Shown here in pieces: positions 1 to 5,386 of a stretch of 7,972 bases of DNA. Numbering within the stretch: position 1 is the stretch's first letter; every line of letters begins with the position of its first letter. The notes below the pieces were generated by a model that had not been told where the DNA came from, did no database searches, and was given only the letters and a program-made list of their open reading frames with translations. The position numbers and the translations under genes are program-made. The stretch comes from CAYTZO01 sp964442525 (GTDB taxonomy: Bacteria; Patescibacteriota; Microgenomatia; UBA10105; UBA927): positions 1-7,972 of the forward strand of contig CAYTZO010000038.1 in NCBI GenBank assembly GCA_964442525.1, written 5' to 3'.

Positions 1-38
1 TTTTTATTTTTCCGTTTTGCACTAAACTGAATAACCAT
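1..38 (-). CDS. Possible start of a divergent, leftward gene (truncated by the window edge)
   Basis: Read on the minus strand, an ATG at 38-36 opens a frame that stays open to the window edge (12 codons, beginning MVIQFSAKRKNK). It is preceded by GGAGAG (minus strand, positions 48-43), four bases before the ATG. That is the best Shine-Dalgarno match in the window, where most other starts have weak ones. The frame is also open further upstream, so a longer N-terminus is possible. Nothing can be said about function from 12 residues. If real, it is divergently oriented to the RhuM-Fic gene and shares the 39-205 intergenic region with it. The alternative is a chance open stretch. Confidence 0.35.
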   Translation of the reverse strand, partial: MVIQFSAKRKNK

Positions 39-143
39 GAAACTCTCCATCGGCACGGACAGAACACAATTGAATACAACGAAACGCCGGTAATTCCATT
101 CGAATTTCGTATCAAGCTGCCGTTGCCGCGCTATGCTCGAACG

Positions 144-158
144 ATCACGAATCGTGAT
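144..158. promoter_or_regulatory. Short dyad (possible operator) between divergent genes
   Basis: ATCACG-AAT-CGTGAT is a perfect 6-bp inverted repeat with a 3-bp centre. It lies about 45 bp upstream of the TATAAT at 202-207, in the region between the RhuM-Fic gene and the possible leftward gene. The symmetry and location suit a dimeric regulator. The RhuM N-terminal region reads like a DNA-binding module, so autoregulation is conceivable but only inferred. A 15-bp dyad can also occur by chance. Confidence 0.28.
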
Positions 159-201
159 GCTCGCGGGCGAATTATCCATTCCGCTCCGGCGCCCGAAGGC
201 G

Positions 202-207
202 TATAAT
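202..207 (+). promoter_or_regulatory. Candidate -10 element overlapping the first ATG of the RhuM-Fic gene
   Basis: A perfect TATAAT lies here. The -35 region at normal spacing (around 179-184, TTCCGC) is poor. Transcription from it would start near 214-215, exactly at the second in-frame ATG (215), giving a leaderless message. Against this, GAAGG at 195-199 sits six bases before the first ATG (206) and is a reasonable ribosome-binding site, which would require a promoter further upstream. Confidence 0.3.
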
Positions 208-1210
208 GCAATCAATGGCGAAGAAAAAACCGAACAATCAGATTGTCGTTTATCAGGCAAAATCAGGCGCTCTTGAGTTGCGAGCCGATGCATCGCGCGA
301 AACATTTTGGTTGACGCAGCAGCAAGTTGCACGGATTTTCAATGTTCAAAAGGCCGCAATCTCCAAACATGTTAAAAATATCTTCGATTCGGGGGAATTA
401 GAGAAGCGGTCAACTGTTTCCAAAATGGAAACAGTTCAAAAAGAGGGCGGTCGACTCATTGCCCGCAATGTCGAGCACTATAATCTCGACCTTGTCCTTT
501 CTATCGGTTATCGCGTGAATTCAAAACAAGCGACGCTTTTCCGACAATGGGCGACGAAAACGCTCCGGCAATACATTGTTGAGGGCTACGCGATTAACCG
601 AGAGCGCATAGCAAAAAATTATACGCATTTTTTGGAAGCCGTTGAACGGATCAAACAACTGTCGCCGCCGGGCACAATTATTGATACCCAAAGCGTGTTG
701 GAGCTTGTGAATGCCTTTGCTGACACTTGGCTTTCATTGGATGCCTATGATAAAGGAGGGTTGCTTGCGAAGGGCGTTACAAAAAAGCGCGTGGTGCTCA
801 CGGCCGAAAAACTGAAAAAGAATTTGGCAGCTTTCAAAACTGCCCTCACAGAAAAAGGCGAAGCATCGGAACATTTTGGTGCGGAACGGCACGCCGAGAG
901 CATTGAAGGGATTGTGGGCAACGTTATGCAATCCTTCGGCGGTAAGGAACTTTATGGAACGGTAGAGGAAAAAGCGGCGCACCTCTTATATTTCATGGTG
1001 AAAAATCATCCGTTTGTGGATGGCAATAAGCGAAGTGGTGCGTATGCATTCGTGTGGTTCTTGCGCCAAGCAGACATCTTGAATATCGCAAATCTGACCC
1101 CGCCCGCCCTCACCGCGCTTACATTGCTCGTAGCGGAAAGCAACCCGAAGGATAAGGAAAAAATGATAGGGCTGATTACCAGCCTACTCGCGATGCCAAG
1201 ATCAAAATAA
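206..1210 (+). CDS. RhuM-type / Fic-Doc domain fusion protein
   Basis: A 334-residue protein with two recognisable parts. Residues about 13-130 match the virulence RhuM family: WLTQQQVARIFNVQKAAISKHV looks like a helix-turn-helix, followed by the family hallmarks VQKEGGRL, HYNLDLVLSIGYRVNSK and FRQWATKTLRQYI. Residues about 225-325 are a Fic/Doc fold whose active-site loop is HPFVDGNKRSG at 268-278, with catalytic His268 and acidic Asp272. The loop has DGNK in place of the classical Fic DGNGR, and the second Arg of HxFx(D/E)GNGRxxR is absent. It is therefore closer to the Doc type, whose founding member phosphorylates EF-Tu instead of transferring AMP. The target is unknown. No small antitoxin gene lies downstream, where a terminator follows directly. 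The start is uncertain: ATG 206 has GAAGG six bases upstream, while ATG 215 (MAKKK) would suit a leaderless message from the TATAAT at 202. The fusion is common in accessory regions of diverse bacteria. The family call is firm; whether it is a toxin, effector or regulator is open. Confidence 0.9.
   Translation: MQSMAKKKPNNQIVVYQAKSGALELRADASRETFWLTQQQVARIFNVQKAAISKHVKNIFDSGELEKRSTVSKMETVQKEGGRLIARNVEHYNLDLVLSIGYRVNSKQATLFRQWATKTLRQYIVEGYAINRERIAKNYTHFLEAVERIKQLSPPGTIIDTQSVLELVNAFADTWLSLDAYDKGGLLAKGVTKKRVVLTAEKLKKNLAAFKTALTEKGEASEHFGAERHAESIEGIVGNVMQSFGGKELYGTVEEKAAHLLYFMVKNHPFVDGNKRSGAYAFVWFLRQADILNIANLTPPALTALTLLVAESNPKDKEKMIGLITSLLAMPRSK
412..436. repeat. Perfect 10-bp inverted repeat inside the RhuM coding region
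   Basis: AACTGTTTCC (412-421), a 5-base spacer AAAAT, then GGAAACAGTT (427-436): ten uninterrupted pairs. It encodes the stretch around residues 70-78 (TVSKMETVQ). As RNA it would form a stable hairpin early in the message. As DNA it is an extended dyad in a gene whose product carries a putative DNA-binding domain. It is not followed by a T run, so it is not a terminator. Confidence 0.6.
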
Positions 1211-1235
1211 CTCGGAGCCATGGAAGAATATATGG

Positions 1236-1261
1236 ACGCCGCCTTCTACGGCGTTTGTTTT
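1236..1261 (+). terminator. Rho-independent terminator after the RhuM-Fic gene
   Basis: ACGCCG (1236-1241) pairs perfectly with CGGCGT (1249-1254) around a 7-base loop and is followed by TTTGTTTT (1254-1261). It begins 25 bases after the stop codon and separates the RhuM-Fic gene from the biosynthetic cassette. Confidence 0.75.
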
Positions 1262-1288
1262 GCTGCAATCCCAAAGAGGGCTTAAAAA

Positions 1289-1317
1289 TGGTCAAGCGGA
1301 AAAATTCATGATATACT
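1289..1317 (+). promoter_or_regulatory. Candidate promoter for the methyltransferase / PurD-like / AsnB-like cassette
   Basis: TGGTCA (1289-1294, four of six matches to TTGACA) and TATACT (1312-1317, five of six matches to TATAAT) are separated by 17 bases. They lie just after the preceding terminator and 20 bases before the ATG of the first cassette gene. The location and spacing are right for a housekeeping-sigma promoter. The leader would be only about 13-15 bases, AT-rich and without a Shine-Dalgarno sequence. Confidence 0.5.
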
Positions 1318-1337
1318 AAATCAAAATAAAATTAACG

Positions 1338-2126
1338 ATGAGCGTTGCCATTCCTATGAAAAAGAAACTCGGACAATCGCTATTATGGAGTTTATCTGCA
1401 GAAGCTCTTCACACGGAAGAGTATCGCACGAACTATTCGCGGGCGCTGGATTTCATTATCAAAGATAAAAGGGCAAAAATTCTCGATACGGCAGCGGGCA
1501 CCGGCTTTCCGGTCTTCGAGTTGGCGCGGATGGGTTATAAAAATCTCGCAGTAAGCGACGAGGATGGCGAGGCGATTAAGCGGTTGAGGTCGGCGGAGGG
1601 GAAGCTCGGTCACATGTTGTCGTTTCACGAATCGCACTGGCAAAACCTTGCCAAAGACATCGAGGAAACTTTTGATGTCGTCATCAATGCGGACAACTCA
1701 TTTGTCTATATGGATGGCTGGCTGGGGGGTGAGCACGTCACGGGCGTGGAGTCAGTTATGAAACGGGCAGCGGTAGTATTAAAGAATTTCTTCGCTGTTA
1801 CGAAAGATGGCGGGATGGCTATCATCGGTCTTGGCAAGCACTATGCACCCTCGAGCAGTCAATCAGCGTTCTGCCGCAATTTCGAACTCAATAAAGGCGG
1901 CGAGCACTACAAAATTGCATGGACTGGTGATCTCGATTGGGACAAGCGTGTCCAGACATGGACTACGAAGATCGAGAGCGAGTCGTTCGAGGATTCTTTC
2001 GTTCGGACTAGTTACCTACTTACGAAGGAAGAATTGGTGACGCAGTTGCTCGGCGTTGGCTTCAAGAACGCATACGTCGTGGAGCCGAACGATACGAGGG
2101 ACAATCTCATTGTGGGGTTGAAGTAA
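1338..2126 (+). CDS. Class I SAM-dependent methyltransferase, glycine N-methyltransferase-like
   Basis: A 262-residue soluble protein. Motif I, the SAM-binding loop, is ILDTAAGTGFPVFELA (residues 48-63). An acidic cluster SDED at 73-76 fits the strand-2 residue that contacts the SAM ribose. Motif IV is DVVINADNSFVYM (113-125), followed by VLKNFFAVTKDGGMAIIGL (147-165). The NSF of motif IV and the LKN...GG pattern resemble glycine/sarcosine N-methyltransferases, which have GNSFAHL and LKNIASMVRPGG. This suggests a small amine or amino-acid acceptor, but the resemblance is from memory and not proof of substrate. The C-terminal LLTKEELVTQLLGVGFKNAYVV (227-248) is the usual last helix-strand unit of the fold. 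No Shine-Dalgarno precedes ATG 1338; a second Met (1356) is an alternative start. It is first in a three-gene cassette and ends 2 nt before the PurD-like gene, so its substrate or product is probably shared with that ligase and the AsnB-like enzyme. Confidence 0.85.
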   Translation: MSVAIPMKKKLGQSLLWSLSAEALHTEEYRTNYSRALDFIIKDKRAKILDTAAGTGFPVFELARMGYKNLAVSDEDGEAIKRLRSAEGKLGHMLSFHESHWQNLAKDIEETFDVVINADNSFVYMDGWLGGEHVTGVESVMKRAAVVLKNFFAVTKDGGMAIIGLGKHYAPSSSQSAFCRNFELNKGGEHYKIAWTGDLDWDKRVQTWTTKIESESFEDSFVRTSYLLTKEELVTQLLGVGFKNAYVVEPNDTRDNLIVGLK

Positions 2127-2128
2127 GA

Positions 2129-3406
2129 ATGAACATATTAATCGTCGGGACGGGTGGGCGCGAATATGCCATCGGATGGAAACTTGCCCAGTCGCCGAAA
2201 GCGGAGAAGCTCTTCTTTGCGCCCGGCAATGCGGGCACGCTCAAGATCGGCGAAAATCTATCTATGGATTTCACCCGCCCCGATGAGTGCGTGGCACTCG
2301 CACACGAGAAGAATATCGACATGGTTGTCGTAGGGCGTATCCACTACTTACAGCATGGCGTAAGCGAGATTTTCTTGAAGGCAGGTTTCAAGGTATTCGG
2401 GCCGAGCCGAGCTGCGGCGGAGATTGAGTGTTCCAAGGCGTTTTCGAAAACGCTCATGAAGCAGCTCGGAATACCTACGGCAGAGTTCAAGGTTTTCTAC
2501 GATTACGCTTCGGCCCTCAGCTACGTCGAGGCGAAAGAATTTCCGCAGGTAATTAAAACGGACGGCCCGGCCTTCGGGGAGGGCGTCCTGATCGCGAAAG
2601 ACTTCGAGAGTGCAAGAGCGCATCTGGACGCCATTTTCAATGAAAAAAAATTCGGCGAGGACGGCGGGAAGGCGATCGTCGAGGAATATCTCGCCGGGAT
2701 GGAGGTTTCGGCTCACGCGTTTTGCGACGGTATATCGGCAATCATGATGCCGTTTTCACAAGATCACAAGCGACTTCTTGACGGCGACGAAGGGCCTAAT
2801 ACGGCTGGCCTCGGTGCAATAGCACCAGTGCCAGGTCTGCCGGACAATCTCCTTGTGGAAATTCACGACCGGGTCATCGTGCCAGTGTTGAGGTCGCTCA
2901 AGGCGCGTGGCACGCCGTTTGTCGGTGTGATGTATCCGGGCCTCATGATTACAAAAGACGGGTGGCACGTTTTGGAGATAAACGCTCGTTTCGGCGATCC
3001 AGAGGCGCAATGCTATATGAGGCTACTAAAAACCGACCTTGCGGATATTTTTGCCACATGCATCGACGGGTCTCTCGTTAAAACGAGGATCTCGTGGGAT
3101 GATCATTTCACATGCTGCGTGGTATTGAGTGCTGCGGGTTATCCGGGCGAATATAAAACCGGCTTGCCGATTTCTGGTCTTGCCAGCACCACGGGAGACG
3201 ACAACACCGTTTTTTTCTACGGCGAAACAAAAGTCAACGGAAATGTTGTGGTAACAGACGGCCCTCGTGCGATGGGGGTGAGCGCGATTGGTAATACGCT
3301 GGCGGATGCGGTTAAATCTGCGTATGAAGGAATCAGGCGGATAGCGTTCGAGGGCGCCTACTACAGAAAAGACATCGGTGCGAAGGTGCTCGCTCTCGAT
3401 CATTAG
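2129..3406 (+). CDS. PurD-like ATP-grasp ligase (phosphoribosylamine-glycine ligase homologue, divergent)
   Basis: A 425-residue protein, the normal length for PurD, which joins glycine to 5-phosphoribosylamine using ATP in the second step of purine synthesis. Matches include the N-terminal fold (ILIVGTGGRE, residues 3-11, and APGNAG, 31-36), the ATP-grasp domain (VIKTDG, 141-146; IVEEYLAG, 183-190; SQDHKR, 210-215; LEINARFGDPEAQ, 282-294) and the C-terminal ADP/product-side domain ending YYRKDIG (411-417). Several signatures differ from typical PurD as I know it: GGREYA for GGREHA; GRIHYLQHG (69-77) for GPEAPLVKG; DGPAFGEGV (145-153) for DGLAAGKGV, with Lys replaced by Glu; GPNTAGLG for GPNTGGMG; YPGLMI for YAGLMI. 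The first four fall in otherwise highly conserved motifs, so substrate specificity may have changed. It sits 2 nt after the methyltransferase and 4 nt before the AsnB-like gene, with no other purine gene nearby. It is either a dedicated ligase of a specialised pathway or a diverged purine enzyme. The family assignment is secure; the PurD reaction is not. Confidence 0.85.
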   Translation: MNILIVGTGGREYAIGWKLAQSPKAEKLFFAPGNAGTLKIGENLSMDFTRPDECVALAHEKNIDMVVVGRIHYLQHGVSEIFLKAGFKVFGPSRAAAEIECSKAFSKTLMKQLGIPTAEFKVFYDYASALSYVEAKEFPQVIKTDGPAFGEGVLIAKDFESARAHLDAIFNEKKFGEDGGKAIVEEYLAGMEVSAHAFCDGISAIMMPFSQDHKRLLDGDEGPNTAGLGAIAPVPGLPDNLLVEIHDRVIVPVLRSLKARGTPFVGVMYPGLMITKDGWHVLEINARFGDPEAQCYMRLLKTDLADIFATCIDGSLVKTRISWDDHFTCCVVLSAAGYPGEYKTGLPISGLASTTGDDNTVFFYGETKVNGNVVVTDGPRAMGVSAIGNTLADAVKSAYEGIRRIAFEGAYYRKDIGAKVLALDH

Positions 3407-3410
3407 ATTC

Positions 3411-5231
3411 ATGGCGGGATTCTTGGCTTACATTTCAATAGTTGGCAAACCGGACCGCAAAACATTTGAGCGGGCGCTGGGACGACAAAAATATCGGGGG
3501 CCGGATTTCACCGAGATTCGCGAAGTTGGCGAAAATGTAATCTTCGGTGTCAACGGTTTGATGATCGGAGATAAAATCCAAAGCCAGCGAATTGGCACTT
3601 GCGGCAGCAGTTGGGTTGTCTACGATGGCGAAATTTACAACCACGCTGAATTGGCTGCATACCTTACGAAAGCCTACGGCGTAAAGCTAAAAATCGGCAA
3701 TGCAGCTGAGGTTCTGGCTTGCGGGTTGGTGAACGAGAAGGATGGGTTTCTGGCGAGGGTGAACGGACCGTTCAGTTTCTGTTTCTTTGATGCTGCCAAA
3801 AAGGAATTTATGTTCGCCCGCGACCTAATCGGCATCAAGTCGCCCTATCTCTATCACGATAAGGATTGCTGGGTGGCGACTTCAGATGTCGCATCGCTCG
3901 CTGACTACGCGAAGCTCGGTTTGAATAATCATTACGTTTATCGGATGGCGTTCCTTGACCATTTCACCGGTTTCGAGAACACGGAAACTGTATTCGAGAA
4001 TGTCGTGACACCAAGCATCGGAGGTTTCGTTCTTATAGATGCGCAGGGGAAGGTTCTCAAAAAAGGCCGCTATGACCGTCTGGATTTCGCCACCAAGATT
4101 AGCGATGCCGCCCAAGCGGAACGCGAGTTCAAGCCGCTTATCGAAAATGTGTTCAGTCTTGAAACCGATGTTCCGGCCAAGACCGGCATCCTCATGTCTG
4201 GTGGCATCGACAGCACGACGATCATGGCACTCTCGTCGACGCACCTCCTTAAACACCAGCGGCGAATACCAGTCTACACCTACTTTTTCAGTCAAAAAGG
4301 AGAGGACGAGGACTACGTCGCAACGCAGAAGGTTCTCGCTCAATTAAAAAAAGAACTCGGTGATGTCTACGAGCTGGAAAATATAAATCTTGACCCCGAA
4401 GTTACCGAGAAAGACTTCGAAAAGACGGTGCGTGCGCGATCCTCGCCGATACTGGATGTGCGGGAAATCATGTATGTGAAGCTATACGAATATGCGAGCA
4501 GGCAGGGCGTCAAAGTGATATTGAACGGAATGGGTTCCGACGAACTCTATTATGGTTATTACCCATTGGATTACTGGATGAGCATCTTTTATCGCAAGGG
4601 CAATTTCACCGCGGAAGATGTCCTGCGATATTACAAAGACCAGTTGAATGCACTGCGGATGACGGTATATACGGATGAGTTTAAGACGGCCGCGGAAAAG
4701 TATTGTCGCAAATGGTTGACTGAAAAATTCGTTGAAATGCCGTCGATTGGCGAGCAACCGAAGAAGGTGACATATTTCCTCACTGAGACGATCAATCCCG
4801 CGCTTCTGCTCCGCGAGGAGAAGGGCGGAGCGTTCAGCGGCATTGAGGTGCGGTTCCCGTTGGCGAATCCGATCCTGGCGAAATACGGCTCAGAAGTGGA
4901 CTACAAGATGCACCTTATCAACACCAATTCGGGCAGGCACTTGTTGCGTAAGGTCATTGAGGGGAGGTTTGAAGAGTCGCTCGTCAATCGCGAGAAACAC
5001 TCTGGCCCTAAGAAGCGGCACTATTGGGATGAGCTACGAAAAATATACGACGCACACCGAGGCGAAATTCGCAACTCCACACTTTTGAAGAATATCTATG
5101 CGGCAGAATTCTTGGAAAATCCAGAGATCGTAAGAGGTAAGAAAGAATACGTCATCTATGGCAATGAAAACGATGTCTTTTTGGAAATGCTTGGGTGGTT
5201 TTTCTTTGCAAAGAAATTCGGGATTTCATAG
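3411..5231 (+). CDS. Asparagine-synthetase-like amide synthetase with a defective glutaminase domain
   Basis: A 606-residue protein with the two-domain AsnB layout. The N-terminal Ntn/glutaminase-like domain (about 2-215) has KYRGPD (27-32) and YDGEIYNH (71-78). The synthetase domain (about 235-540) has the pyrophosphate loop LMSGGIDST (261-269), a conserved Asp349 after SSP, GMGSDELYYGY (373-383), LLLREEKGGAFSGIEVRFPL (465-484) and LLRKVI (511-516). With the ATG at 3411 the protein begins MAGF, so the catalytic Cys1 of AsnB is Ala. The Arg49, Asn74 and Asp98 equivalents appear as Gly (GLMIGD), Asp72 and Ala (NAAEV), so glutamine hydrolysis should be impossible. The Glu of AsnB's GEGSDE, Tyr in beta-lactam synthetases, is Met374. 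The conserved Lys before the LLR segment seems to be Arg509. It probably adenylates a carboxylate and joins it to a substrate amine or free ammonia; the substrates are unknown. An in-frame GTG at 3378 would extend it by 11 residues into the PurD-like gene. ATG 3411 is preferred because MAGF aligns with the family MCG start. Confidence 0.88.
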   Translation: MAGFLAYISIVGKPDRKTFERALGRQKYRGPDFTEIREVGENVIFGVNGLMIGDKIQSQRIGTCGSSWVVYDGEIYNHAELAAYLTKAYGVKLKIGNAAEVLACGLVNEKDGFLARVNGPFSFCFFDAAKKEFMFARDLIGIKSPYLYHDKDCWVATSDVASLADYAKLGLNNHYVYRMAFLDHFTGFENTETVFENVVTPSIGGFVLIDAQGKVLKKGRYDRLDFATKISDAAQAEREFKPLIENVFSLETDVPAKTGILMSGGIDSTTIMALSSTHLLKHQRRIPVYTYFFSQKGEDEDYVATQKVLAQLKKELGDVYELENINLDPEVTEKDFEKTVRARSSPILDVREIMYVKLYEYASRQGVKVILNGMGSDELYYGYYPLDYWMSIFYRKGNFTAEDVLRYYKDQLNALRMTVYTDEFKTAAEKYCRKWLTEKFVEMPSIGEQPKKVTYFLTETINPALLLREEKGGAFSGIEVRFPLANPILAKYGSEVDYKMHLINTNSGRHLLRKVIEGRFEESLVNREKHSGPKKRHYWDELRKIYDAHRGEIRNSTLLKNIYAAEFLENPEIVRGKKEYVIYGNENDVFLEMLGWFFFAKKFGIS

Positions 5232-5302
5232 GAGAATAACGGACAGACACCGGCCGGATTTCAAGGCAACTTTCCGAGAGAAATTGCGGTTAGAGTAATG
5301 CT

Positions 5303-5324
5303 GTTCGAAGATAGCATATCGAAC
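5303..5324. promoter_or_regulatory. Inverted repeat in the spacer before the large unknown gene
   Basis: GTTCGA (5303-5308) and TCGAAC (5319-5324) are perfect 6-bp arms around a 10-base spacer. It lies in the 155-nt gap between the AsnB-like gene and the 804-residue protein. It could be an operator or an RNA hairpin. No convincing promoter hexamers could be placed beside it, so its role is unassigned. Confidence 0.3.
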
Positions 5325-5343
5325 GCTGCACATTCGGCTGGCG

Positions 5344-5369
5344 ACCATTTTTCCGCTTGAGAAAATGGT
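5344..5369. promoter_or_regulatory. Hairpin 18 bases upstream of the large unknown gene
   Basis: ACCATTTT (5344-5351) pairs with AAAATGGT (5362-5369), extendable by one T-G pair, around an 8-base loop. It lacks a T run after the 3' arm, so it is not a canonical terminator. It could be a weak end to the cassette message, an RNA-processing site, or a leader structure that affects initiation at 5387. Confidence 0.4.
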
Positions 5370-5386
5370 GAATTAGCGGTAGATTG

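Noticed and set aside
37..93. An 18-codon plus-strand frame (ATG 37 to TAA 91-93)
   Set aside because: No ribosome-binding site, arginine/threonine-rich nondescript sequence, and it overlaps the better-supported minus-strand start signal.
133..273. A plus-strand frame starting ATG 133 that runs into the RhuM-Fic gene
   Set aside because: It overlaps the firm RhuM coding region in another frame and has no protein-like motifs.
2348..2716. A 122-codon minus-strand open frame, and similar ones at 3026-3412 and 3882-4343
   Set aside because: They lie entirely opposite strongly supported PurD-like and AsnB-like coding sequence (3026-3412 ends at the boundary between the two genes). Their translations look like antisense shadows with no motifs.
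3378..3411. GTG start for the AsnB-like protein, 11 residues upstream
   Set aside because: It would bury the family's N-terminal MxG motif behind an extension overlapping the PurD-like gene; ATG 3411 matches the family start. It cannot be fully excluded, because the Cys is missing either way.
2129..5231. Ordinary purine or asparagine biosynthesis operon
   Set aside because: No other pur or asn genes are adjacent, and both enzymes are altered at residues needed for, or diagnostic of, the standard reactions. This remains an inference.
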